Part shown: positions 14,440 through 22,407 of the stretch, in pieces
Layout: every line of letters begins with the position of its first letter
Numbering within the stretch: the first letter of the stretch is position 1
From: Colimorpha sp045640985
GTDB lineage: Bacteria > Bacteroidota > Bacteroidia > Bacteroidales > P3
Assembly (NCBI GenBank): GCA_045640985.1
Contig: JAZUFZ010000012.1
Span: 1-23,256 of the forward strand
Length of the DNA stretch: 23,256 bases
Reading direction: 5' to 3'
Notes under the pieces: model-generated
Seen by the model: the letters and a program-made list of their open reading frames with translations, nothing else
What the model was told of the DNA's origin: nothing
Database searches by the model: none
Made by a program: the position numbers and the translations under genes

Positions 14440-15463
14440 TGTCGCGCTTTACTTTTCCAGCCAATAATCCACAAGCCGCCATAATATCTTCACCTCTGCT
14501 TGCCCTGATAGTACACGTGATACCATGATTATTCAGATAATCTTTGAAGGCATTCATAGCCTCAGCGGTGCAAGTCTTGAACGGAGCCTCTGGGGAAGCA
14601 TGAAACCGAATGAGATTTACCCGGCACTGCAGACCTTTCAGAATCCGCACTAACTCAGCAGCATGACGAGTAGAATCGTTCACTCCTTGAAACATCGTAT
14701 ATTCAAAAGATATCCTGCGCTGCCCACTCCAGTCAAACTCTTTAAGCATATCAAGGACTCCGCTGATAGGATATGCCTTTTGTGCAGGCATTATCAACAG
14801 ACGCTCGGCATCAAACGGATTATGTAAACTTACTGCTATATGGCAATCACTTTCATGAATAAACTGCCTCAACTTAGGCGTAACACCTACAGAACTCACG
14901 GTAATCCTCTTAGGACTCCAGCCTAATCCCCAATCACTCGTCAATACCTGGGTAGAAGCCAAAACGTTATCATAATTATCCATCGGCTCTCCCATCCCCA
15001 TATACACTACATTCGTCAATCGGTCAGATTCCGGAATACTGAAAATCTGATTCAATATCTGAGAGGCTGTCAAATGACCATGAAATCCCTGTCGTCCAGT
15101 CACACAAAACCTGCAACTCATCTTGCACCCTTTCTGGCAAGATATACAAAGCGTCGCACGATCTCCTTCAGGTAGGAATACCGACTCTATGTACTGGCCT
15201 TCTTCTGCCGGGAAAAGGTATTTCTTGGTACCATCCACGGAAGTCTGACATCCTAACGGACTCCACTTCTCTATTACAGCTATCTCTTCAAGCCTTGCAC
15301 GGGTCTTCAGACTCAAATTGGTCATTTGTGATATCTCATCTACCCGCTTTTCATAAAGCCAGTTGCACATCTGCCTTGCTGTAAACTTCGGGAAACCTTC
15401 CCGCTCACACATCTGCTGCAACTGAGACAGCGTCATTCCAAAAAGATTTTCCTTAGAAGTCAT
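14426..15463 (-). CDS. rlmN: 23S rRNA (adenine2503-C2)-methyltransferase RlmN
   Basis: RlmN is a radical-SAM enzyme that methylates C2 of A2503 in the peptidyl-transferase centre of 23S rRNA, and A37 of some tRNAs. The 345-residue protein shows the radical-SAM cluster motif CKMSCRFC (Cys113, Cys117, Cys120), the MGMGEPMDNYDNV motif (155-167) and the catalytic cysteine in GEDIMAACGLL (Cys331). The N-terminal accessory domain (FGMTLSQLQQ, ARQMCNWLYEK) is intact. The frame is open up to 15523, but the ATG at 15463 is chosen: it gives the family N-terminus and an 11-base overlap with the PBP1A gene. The tail (KVKRDNGNI) is slightly extended and overlaps the next gene by 14 bases. Confidence 0.95.
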   Translation of the reverse strand: MTSKENLFGMTLSQLQQMCEREGFPKFTARQMCNWLYEKRVDEISQMTNLSLKTRARLEEIAVIEKWSPLGCQTSVDGTKKYLFPAEEGQYIESVFLPEGDRATLCISCQKGCKMSCRFCVTGRQGFHGHLTASQILNQIFSIPESDRLTNVVYMGMGEPMDNYDNVLASTQVLTSDWGLGWSPKRITVSSVGVTPKLRQFIHESDCHIAVSLHNPFDAERLLIMPAQKAYPISGVLDMLKEFDWSGQRRISFEYTMFQGVNDSTRHAAELVRILKGLQCRVNLIRFHASPEAPFKTCTAEAMNAFKDYLNNHGITCTIRASRGEDIMAACGLLAGKVKRDNGNI

Positions 15464-17717
15464 AATACTCCTCCTCGTCCAAAACTTCTTGCTGGAATTT
15501 CGAGCAATCAAATATCTCTTCATCCATCATTGATGCGGGGCGCTCAAATCCGTCTCTTGGAAATTTCAGTTTTGTATCGCTGTAAACGCTTCTCATAAAA
15601 TACCCGAAGATCGGAAGAGCCTGTGCCGCACCCTGTCCGTATGTCATATTCCTGAAATGGATACTTCTTACTTCACCGCCAGTCCAGATAGCTGTAGCCA
15701 GATGTGGCGTTATTCCTACAAACCAGCAGTCCGAGTTATTTTGAGTTGTTCCTGTCTTGCCTGCAATGGCACTGGAGTATTCATTCAGATGATATTTATA
15801 ATTCAGTCTCACACCTGTACCACTCTGTACCACACCTTTCATCAGTTCAATCATCATGTAAGCGGTACGTTCATCAATAGCTTCATGTCGCTCGGGTGTA
15901 AAACGTTCCAGTACAATACCTTTGTTATCTTCTATACGTGTGATGAAAATAGGTTCTACATATTCTCCATGATTTGCGAAAGTAGCCATAGCACCAGCCA
16001 TCTCCATTACAGTCAGTTCCGGCGTACCGACACATATTGACGGATAAGCCTCTATATCGCTTTTAACACCCATATCACGCGCAATCTTTATCACTTGTTC
16101 CGGCGAACCTTGTTTCATCAGGTACGCACTTACCCAGTTCACCGAATGTGCCAAGGCCCATTTAAGAGTTACCATTTCATTTTCACGCTCATGGCTGGAA
16201 TTTTTCGGACACCAGTCTGGCGCATTCCACACCTCGAAGCAGACCTCCGAATTTGGCACTTCTGTACAAGGATACATTCCAAGGTCCTGCAATGCCATCG
16301 TATATACGAATGGTTTGAATGTCGAGCCCACCTGACGGTGACTCTGGACATTATCATATTTGAAATACCTGTAGTTGATACCACCCACATACGCTTTCAC
16401 ATGACCGGTTCCCGGCTCTACTGCTACTAATCCCGCGTTCAAAAACTTCTTATAGTATAGTAAAGAATCCCAAGGCGACATCACGGTATCAATATTCCCT
16501 TTCCACGAGAATACCCGCATAGGAATCTTCTCATCGAAGACCTTTCTTGCATCCTTGTCGGATTTTCCATCCTGTTTCAGCCAGTAATAGCGGTCACTCT
16601 GCTTCATCGCCTGAACTAAAATCTTTTCTTGCTGTTCCGCACTGATGCTATTGAATGGGTTGCCTTTACGAGCCTTCAGCTCTTTATTGAATGCCGGCTG
16701 GATTTCTTCACTCATGTGCTTCTTGACAGCCGCTTCGGCGTATGCCTGCATTTTGCTATCAATAGTCGTATAAATCTTTAATCCATCCTTGTGCACATCG
16801 TAGTGTTCTCCGTTAGCTTTTCTATGATGTTTGCACCATTCCTTCATATATCCTCTGATATTCTCTCTCAGGTAAGTGGCCAAACCATCATTATGACTTT
16901 GCGGCGTATAATGAGAAAGGTCTATATCTATAGCTTTCAAAGAATCCGCCTCTGCATCGGTCAGATAGTCATAACGGTTCATCTGATCCAGTACGGTATT
17001 TCTTCTTCTAAGAGAGTTTTCCGGATGCAATATCGGGCTATAGGTCGTAGGAGCTTTCAGTAGTCCTACCAACACAGCCGACTCTTCTACCGTAAGATCT
17101 ATCGGCATTTTTCCAAAGAATGTCTTGGATGCCGTCTTTATACCAAAAGCGTTGCTTCCGAAATCCACAGTATTGAAATACATTGCCAGAATCTCCTGCT
17201 TCGAGTAGTTGTGTTCCAGTTTCACAGCTACCACCCATTCCTTGAATTTTGAATATACAATACCCAGTTTCCCTTTATGTTCCCGAGGGAATAGATTCTT
17301 TGCCAGCTGTTGGGTAATCGTACTACCGCCGCCACTGCTGCTATGGCGTGCCACCAACGTTTTCACCAGCACACGGCCAAGACTCCTTGCATCAATACCG
17401 GCGTGCTTATAAAAGCGCACATCTTCTGTTGCCACAAGTGCATTCACGAGATTCGGCGAGATCTCCGAGAAAGCCACGTTTGATCTGTTTTCCAACCCTA
17501 TGAAGCCCAAAATTTCTCCATCTTCCGAGATTACCTCGGTAGCCAGACTGCTACGCGGATTCTCTAATTCCTCAAATGAAGGCATAAAGCCCAGCCATCC
17601 TAATGAAAGCATTATAAAGAACAGCACCATAGCTATCCAGAATCCTACAAATACTTTCCACAGGACTTTTATATATTGAGGTTTTTCTTTTGTCTGCTTT
17701 TTCTTGTTGTTTGGCAT
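15453..17717 (-). CDS. Penicillin-binding protein 1A (bifunctional glycosyltransferase/transpeptidase)
   Basis: This class A PBP polymerises lipid II into glycan strands and cross-links the peptides. The 754-residue protein has a short cytoplasmic N-terminus (residues 1-18), a membrane anchor (about 19-45), and then a GT51 domain with the catalytic Glu98 in ATEDVRFYKHAG and motif GGSTITQQLAKN (130-141). The C-terminal transpeptidase has all three signature motifs: STFK (Ser465, Lys468), SVN (525-527) and KTG (654-656). No key residue is missing. It follows gldH by 29 bases and overlaps rlmN by 11. The PBP gene next to gldH, ricT and holB is, to my knowledge, a common Bacteroidota order. Confidence 0.95.
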   Translation of the reverse strand: MPNNKKKQTKEKPQYIKVLWKVFVGFWIAMVLFFIMLSLGWLGFMPSFEELENPRSSLATEVISEDGEILGFIGLENRSNVAFSEISPNLVNALVATEDVRFYKHAGIDARSLGRVLVKTLVARHSSSGGGSTITQQLAKNLFPREHKGKLGIVYSKFKEWVVAVKLEHNYSKQEILAMYFNTVDFGSNAFGIKTASKTFFGKMPIDLTVEESAVLVGLLKAPTTYSPILHPENSLRRRNTVLDQMNRYDYLTDAEADSLKAIDIDLSHYTPQSHNDGLATYLRENIRGYMKEWCKHHRKANGEHYDVHKDGLKIYTTIDSKMQAYAEAAVKKHMSEEIQPAFNKELKARKGNPFNSISAEQQEKILVQAMKQSDRYYWLKQDGKSDKDARKVFDEKIPMRVFSWKGNIDTVMSPWDSLLYYKKFLNAGLVAVEPGTGHVKAYVGGINYRYFKYDNVQSHRQVGSTFKPFVYTMALQDLGMYPCTEVPNSEVCFEVWNAPDWCPKNSSHERENEMVTLKWALAHSVNWVSAYLMKQGSPEQVIKIARDMGVKSDIEAYPSICVGTPELTVMEMAGAMATFANHGEYVEPIFITRIEDNKGIVLERFTPERHEAIDERTAYMMIELMKGVVQSGTGVRLNYKYHLNEYSSAIAGKTGTTQNNSDCWFVGITPHLATAIWTGGEVRSIHFRNMTYGQGAAQALPIFGYFMRSVYSDTKLKFPRDGFERPASMMDEEIFDCSKFQQEVLDEEEYYDF

Positions 17718-17746
17718 ATCTGATATATTGATTGCTTATTCTATTA

Positions 17747-18211
17747 CTATTCTTCAACGATTTTCAGGCCTATGTTCTTGATGCCTTTCAAATCCGTTTC
17801 GCGCATTCCGTGCCCCACAGCAAATCTGTAGGTACCTTTGTTCTGGAAACGTATTCCCTTACTGAGATAATATCGGTTGCTTACATAATGTCCTGAACGT
17901 TTGCCCAGCCAGTTGCCTTCTACATCAGCCAGCGGACATTCCAACGTATCCTGACAGACACTTCCATCGGGAAAGGTCGTATGGATAAATAAGAACAAGT
18001 TGCTCCAATTGTAATCCACCGAATTGCGCACATCCACAAAAAAATCATACACACGCAAAGTATCTTCAACTTCTACATCAAAATAGCATTTCTCATACAT
18101 ATTCCAGCCTTGCTCATCCACGTTCTTGCTGTCAGAGAAGAGTACTCGTTTACCACATCCCGCCAGCAGCAGGACCGAAAATATCACTACTAATAATCTT
18201 TTATTTTTCAT
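17747..18211 (-). CDS. gldH: Gliding motility lipoprotein GldH
   Basis: GldH is a lipoprotein linked to gliding motility and T9SS function in Bacteroidota, and is also kept in non-gliding T9SS species. This 154-residue protein has a lipoprotein signal peptide ending LLLAGC (Cys19). The body is GldH-like, with FFVDVRNSVDYNWSNLFLFI, then CPLADVEGNWLGKRSGHY, then FQNKGTYRFAVGHGMRE and the closing GIKNIGLKIVEE. The frame is open further upstream to 18505, but that segment is the ricT tail read in another frame. The ATG at 18211 gives the proper signal peptide and overlaps the ricT stop region by 11 bases. Its presence agrees with the T9SS cargo proteins at 9317 and 21255. Confidence 0.93.
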   Translation of the reverse strand: MKNKRLLVVIFSVLLLAGCGKRVLFSDSKNVDEQGWNMYEKCYFDVEVEDTLRVYDFFVDVRNSVDYNWSNLFLFIHTTFPDGSVCQDTLECPLADVEGNWLGKRSGHYVSNRYYLSKGIRFQNKGTYRFAVGHGMRETDLKGIKNIGLKIVEE

Positions 18212-19832
18212 CTCCCTGACGGTCTTGACGGTTTCTGTTATGGTCGTTGTGCATTCTTCTTCGTTCATTTGGTCTGCCATTCCCGCGGTTCGAACCTTCT
18301 CTTTGTTCACGATTCTCTTTCGGTTCACGATTCTCCCGGTTCTCATGGTCACGGTTCTCTCTGCGATGGCCGTTGTTGTCACGTCCGTGGCGTTCGCGAT
18401 TATCGCGGTGTTCATTTTTTTGTGCCGGACGTTTTTCCTTTTCGTCTTCCACCACACCATTACCGCCCTCGGCCAGTCTCCGGAGTTCCTGTTCAAACTC
18501 AGCATTCGACGCTTCCTGCTGCAGTGCCGCCGTACTCATCAGTTCTACCTGATAGTCCTCAAGACGCTCTGGATATTGCTGGTTTTTATTCATCTCTATA
18601 ATCTCGCATACCTTTTCTGCCGGCAATGCGTGAAGGTCATTTTCGCCTTCGTATGCATACCACATCAACCCGCGTAACGCATCCACTTTCCGAGGCATTG
18701 CCAACCCTTTCTGGAAACGGATCATCGAATTGGTCGGTGGGAATTTCTTCATAGCATCCACATACACCTCATATTCAAAATTCAGACAGCATTTGAGCTT
18801 TCCGCACTGGCCAGCCAGCTTCTGCGGATTGGGCAGAATCTGCTGAGCCTTGGCGGCTCCCGTGGTTACTGACTTGAAATTGGTAAGCCAAGTGCTGCAA
18901 CAGAGTTCTCTTCCGCAAGTGCCTATACCGCCTACTTTCCCAGCCTCCTGGCGCACGCCAATCTGTTTCATTTCCACTCTGGAATGGAACTCCTCAGCCA
19001 ATACCTTGATAAGCTGACGGAAATCCACACGATCATCCGCCGTATAGTAGAAAATGGCTTTTGAACGGTCTCCTTGAAATTCCACATCGTTCACTTTCAT
19101 TTCCAATCCGAGATCAGCCGCAATCTGACGGGTTTTTATCAGCGCTGCGTGTTCTTCTTTCAAGGTCTCCTTCCAGCGCTCTATATCCTGAGGCTTCGCC
19201 CTGCGGAATACCTTCCGGATATTTTCTCCTTCGGGATCGATTTTCTTTCTGCGCATCTGAAGGCGACATACCTCTCCTGTCAGACTTACCAGTCCCACAT
19301 CATGTCCCGGCTGACCTTCTACGGCCACAAGATCTCCCTCCTGTACTTCAAGGCCGTCAGGCAGTTTGAAATAATCTTTACGGTTGTTCTTGAAACGCAC
19401 TTCCACTATATCAAAGGGACTTCCGCCTGGCTGACGCACATCCTTCATCCAGTTCGTGGCAGTTACCTTGCCACAGCTTGCCATTTCATATTCCTTAACC
19501 GGCACGTATGGCTCCGGACATTTGGTGCAGCCTCTCCACAGATAGCCGTTATCTTTCCATTCGCCCCACGGGAGTGTGGGATCCGGTTCCGAATATGGGT
19601 CTTCCATATTTTCATTCGCCTCCTCAGAGCTATAGTCCTTGCCCTCATCTTCCATCACTTTTTTCACCTTCTTGTCGGCTCTGCGTTCAGCCGCAAGTCT
19701 CACATATTCCGCCATCTCTTCTGCTGTCGCAACATCATCTTCTTCCATTATCGGACGAGCCTCCTCTGAAGGAGTATTGAGTTTCTGTTCTATAGGATTT
19801 TCCTGTCCGTTTATTTTATTGTCTTCGCTCAT
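18201..19832 (-). CDS. RicT/YaaT-like PSP1-domain protein with charged low-complexity tail
   Basis: This 543-residue protein contains a PSP1/RicT core at about 105-420. It has the cysteine-rich motif GTCGRELCC (Cys306, 311, 312) and GQCGKLKCCLNFEYE (Cys343, 348, 349), which in Bacillus RicT bind an Fe-S cluster in the Ric complex that promotes RNase Y-dependent RNA maturation. An extra N-terminal pair (Cys102, Cys105) precedes the core. Residues about 464-543 are almost wholly Arg, Asn, Glu, His, Asp and Gln, with runs such as RENRDHENRENREPKENREQ, likely disordered and possibly RNA-binding. It lies 80 bases after holB and overlaps gldH by 11 bases. By family it may act in RNA processing; no partner RicA/RicF gene is seen here. 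Confidence 0.9.
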   Translation of the reverse strand: MSEDNKINGQENPIEQKLNTPSEEARPIMEEDDVATAEEMAEYVRLAAERRADKKVKKVMEDEGKDYSSEEANENMEDPYSEPDPTLPWGEWKDNGYLWRGCTKCPEPYVPVKEYEMASCGKVTATNWMKDVRQPGGSPFDIVEVRFKNNRKDYFKLPDGLEVQEGDLVAVEGQPGHDVGLVSLTGEVCRLQMRRKKIDPEGENIRKVFRRAKPQDIERWKETLKEEHAALIKTRQIAADLGLEMKVNDVEFQGDRSKAIFYYTADDRVDFRQLIKVLAEEFHSRVEMKQIGVRQEAGKVGGIGTCGRELCCSTWLTNFKSVTTGAAKAQQILPNPQKLAGQCGKLKCCLNFEYEVYVDAMKKFPPTNSMIRFQKGLAMPRKVDALRGLMWYAYEGENDLHALPAEKVCEIIEMNKNQQYPERLEDYQVELMSTAALQQEASNAEFEQELRRLAEGGNGVVEDEKEKRPAQKNEHRDNRERHGRDNNGHRRENRDHENRENREPKENREQREGSNRGNGRPNERRRMHNDHNRNRQDRQGDEK

Positions 19833-19912
19833 ATATCTTTTACGTTTTGTGCAACCTGTATTTCAGAAGCGTCTGCCGTCATTTCTCAGTTCACAGGTCA
19901 CGATTCTTTGTA

Positions 19913-21046
19913 TTATCTTTTTTTCAATGCGCTGCTCAACCTAAACGAAGTGCGCATCATCACTATCTTTGCATGGCAATTCTGACCGATGCTCTGTTCC
20001 GCTTCTCTCAGAATGCCCATAATATCCTCTATATTGTTTTCTGTCACCATCGTAGGGAATGACCTGTCGAACTTTTCGTCACCGAAGCTCAGTCGGTAGT
20101 CCATATCCATACCTCCCACATTACTCAGGAAACATGCCCTGAAACTCTCCTGTGCAAACTGAAGAAACCGGCGCTGTTTCTCGCGGTTCTGCCAGCCATA
20201 CACCTCATCCACCCATTCCGAGAGGGGCAGCATATTCAGTTTGAACAGTTTCCGCATCCACGACACGAACAGTTCGCCCATCTCCGCCTCTTCCTGCGAC
20301 CCTTCCTGAAGTTTTCTGACCATTCTCCAGTCGCCTTCCGCTTTGCGGGCCTGGCCTTCCTCCACTCCGTGGATAAGCATATCCTTTACCTCAATCTGGG
20401 GCACATTCACCCGCTGGCATCTCGACTTCACGGTACTCAGCAGATTCTCCGACTGTTCTCCCACCAGCATCAGCAACGAACCTTCCGAAGGTTCTTCCAG
20501 CGTTTTAAGCAACTCGTTGGCAGCATCCGCATTCATGGTCTCCGGCATCCACATCACCACCGTTTTCCAGTTGCCGCTGTAAGATTTCAGGCTCAGCTGA
20601 CGGATCATCTCCTGCGCATCCTTTACCCTGATAATACCTTTCTTTTTTTCAGAGCCGAGCGCCACCATCCAGTCATCGTAGTTGCCATAGCAGCCGGAAT
20701 CCTGAAGCCACTGGCGGAACTCACGACCCATCTCTCCTCTTGCAGCCCCTTCTGAAGCCTCTGTTGTGGTAGTCGGGAAAATAAAATGCAAATCCGGATG
20801 GCTCAAAGCCTCAAAAGCCTTACATGACGGACACTCTCCGCACGAATCGCCCAATATCTCACCGTCCTCCCCATAATGAACCTTATGCTCACAATTCACA
20901 TACTGTGCCCAGGCAAGAGCCAGGGCCAATGTACCATAACCCATTCTGCCAGTGAACAATGCCGCATGAGGCACACGACCTGTGTCTGCCGTACGCACCA
21001 GCATATTGATTATTTTCTGTTGTCCTATTATATCCCTAAACTGCAT
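19913..21046 (-). CDS. holB: DNA polymerase III subunit delta' (HolB)
   Basis: Delta' is a non-catalytic AAA+ subunit of the clamp loader that places the sliding clamp on DNA. The 377-residue protein starts MQFRDIIGQQKIINML, the usual opening. The Walker A site is degenerate: GRMGYGTL (33-40) lacks the lysine, as expected for delta', which does not hydrolyse ATP. The zinc-binding segment has CGECPSC (Cys69, 72, 75) with Cys52. A KSRCQR motif near residue 213 provides the SRC arginine finger, and NELLKTLEEPSEGSLLMLV is a family hallmark. It is the first gene of the operon running to 13561. The region 21047-21110 upstream holds a long inverted repeat. Confidence 0.94.
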   Translation of the reverse strand: MQFRDIIGQQKIINMLVRTADTGRVPHAALFTGRMGYGTLALALAWAQYVNCEHKVHYGEDGEILGDSCGECPSCKAFEALSHPDLHFIFPTTTTEASEGAARGEMGREFRQWLQDSGCYGNYDDWMVALGSEKKKGIIRVKDAQEMIRQLSLKSYSGNWKTVVMWMPETMNADAANELLKTLEEPSEGSLLMLVGEQSENLLSTVKSRCQRVNVPQIEVKDMLIHGVEEGQARKAEGDWRMVRKLQEGSQEEAEMGELFVSWMRKLFKLNMLPLSEWVDEVYGWQNREKQRRFLQFAQESFRACFLSNVGGMDMDYRLSFGDEKFDRSFPTMVTENNIEDIMGILREAEQSIGQNCHAKIVMMRTSFRLSSALKKR

Positions 21047-21060
21047 AATTATATTTATAA

Positions 21061-21109
21061 CGCGCGAAAATGTATTTTATTATATAAGACAAAAATTTTT
21101 TTTCGCGCG
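21061..21109. repeat. Inverted repeat CGCGCGAAAA...TTTTCGCGCG upstream of holB
   Basis: Two perfect 10-base arms, at 21061-21070 and 21100-21109, flank a 29-base AT-rich centre. On the minus strand the centre contains TTTTTG and TACATTTT, loosely like a -33 and -7 pair but about 15 bases apart, so any promoter here is weak evidence. The arms start 15 bases before the holB ATG. They could be a regulator site or a hairpin in the holB leader. The rest of the gap (21110-21254) shows no gene and no convincing terminator. Confidence 0.6.
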
Positions 21110-21254
21110 ACTCTCGCAAGCATCAAAAGATATCTCTTATATAGATTCCAGATACAGTCATGCACTCCTGAGACCTATTCGAAATCAGGAGCACATAACA
21201 ACCCTCTTTCTTCCCTCTGATGGCACATCTCAGGGAAACGGGATAAGTGTTTCT

Positions 21255-22358
21255 CTACTGCACCACCAGTTTCCGGGTTACCGTTCCGGCGGGAGTGGTG
21301 ATAGTGACCACGTAGGGGCCTTTCTCCCAGGTGGATACGTCCAGAACCGTTTGGGTAGCATCCACCTTGCGGCGCTCCACCAGCTGACCCGCGATATTGT
21401 GCACCTCTATACTCCTGATATTGAACGACGAGAACACCTGAACCCTATCCGTCGCCGGATTCGGGCGCATCATCACATATTCTTCCAGCACCGTCTGCGG
21501 AACCTCCGTCACATCACTCGTGTCGAATATCGGGAAAACTACCGTCTGTGCATTTATGTGGAATCGCCAATGCCAGTTAGTATCGGGATAAAAACTGCCT
21601 GGGCTCACATAGAGATCAGGATCTATACTGGCATTACGCCATTTTATCAATGGAAGCCATTCAAACGATAAATAAGGGTCATAATCGTAGGCATAGTCCA
21701 TGTGGTTCACACGAAGAAAATATGCGTATGTGCAATAATGGTCCTGATGATGATCAGAGGCATTCTTATAGTTGTTGTTGAAAGTATATCCCACATAAAA
21801 CGAGTCTTTTACCACCACTGCCTTCTCGAAATAGCACTCATACATCGGAAGATTGGTCGCGTATGTCACCACAACACTGTCTTCATTCATAAATAACCTG
21901 TCCTCAATCCGCATATAGTATTTCAGGGAAGCCGTATCCCACAACGCCTGCGCGGCAAGGCCGAACCTTCCGTTTTCGTAGGTATAGAGCTGGAAATATT
22001 CCGGAAGACGTTCCTCCGGGTGGTCTATGTCTCCAGGAATATAACTCCGGTCCCAGACGCCTCGAAACCAATGTCCGATTTCCTCAGACGTAAGACTGCC
22101 CGCAATTCCTATAATCTTCAGCGGAGCCTTTGAATAGAAGAATCGAAGCCCGATTGTAGGACAATTCAACGGTCCGCCCATCAAATTAGAGATAGGCACG
22201 AGTTCTATCCGGCAAGTGTCATAATACATATCTACCCAGTTGCTATCCCAGTAATAATATCCGCCTACTCGTTCATCCAGCGGAATGACCGGGACATTCT
22301 GTGCCTGCATATTCCATGCGAAGGCAAGTAAAAAAAGAATATTGACAATTTTTTTCAT
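21255..22358 (-). CDS. Secreted protein with T9SS type A sorting domain
   Basis: This 367-residue protein starts with a signal peptide (MKKIVNILFLLAFAWNMQAQ) when the ATG at 22358 is used; the frame stays open to 22436 but that extension lacks a natural start for export. The C-terminal ~75 residues form a T9SS sorting domain: MMRPNPATDRVQVF, then IEVHNIAGQLV, then LDVSTWEKGPYVVTI and the closing RKLVVQ. The central region is Tyr/Trp-rich and beta-like, without a catalytic motif I recognise. It should be carried by the type IX system to the cell surface or outside. It lies 49 bases after the stop of the gene at 22408, so the two are probably co-transcribed. Confidence 0.9.
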   Translation of the reverse strand: MKKIVNILFLLAFAWNMQAQNVPVIPLDERVGGYYYWDSNWVDMYYDTCRIELVPISNLMGGPLNCPTIGLRFFYSKAPLKIIGIAGSLTSEEIGHWFRGVWDRSYIPGDIDHPEERLPEYFQLYTYENGRFGLAAQALWDTASLKYYMRIEDRLFMNEDSVVVTYATNLPMYECYFEKAVVVKDSFYVGYTFNNNYKNASDHHQDHYCTYAYFLRVNHMDYAYDYDPYLSFEWLPLIKWRNASIDPDLYVSPGSFYPDTNWHWRFHINAQTVVFPIFDTSDVTEVPQTVLEEYVMMRPNPATDRVQVFSSFNIRSIEVHNIAGQLVERRKVDATQTVLDVSTWEKGPYVVTITTPAGTVTRKLVVQ

Positions 22359-22407
22359 GTTATTTAAGTTTTGGAGTTTTATAAATAAAATTCGGTTTGA
22401 CGTGAAA

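Noticed and set aside
15464..15523. N-terminal extension of rlmN upstream of 15463.
   Set aside because: It lies inside the PBP1A coding sequence and is not part of the RlmN family; the ATG at 15463 gives the family start.
18212..18505. N-terminal extension of gldH upstream of 18211.
   Set aside because: It is the ricT tail read in another frame, rich in Thr, Arg and Lys, and would bury the GldH lipoprotein signal peptide.
20937..20950. Degenerate Walker A in the clamp-loader subunit as a sign of a broken gene.
   Set aside because: Delta' subunits commonly lack a functional ATP site, so the missing lysine is normal for the family.
21165..21191. Short hairpin CTCCTGA/TCAGGAG after the gene at 21255, considered as a terminator.
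   Set aside because: The stem is seven base pairs with a 13-base loop and no T-run on the minus strand, so I did not annotate it.
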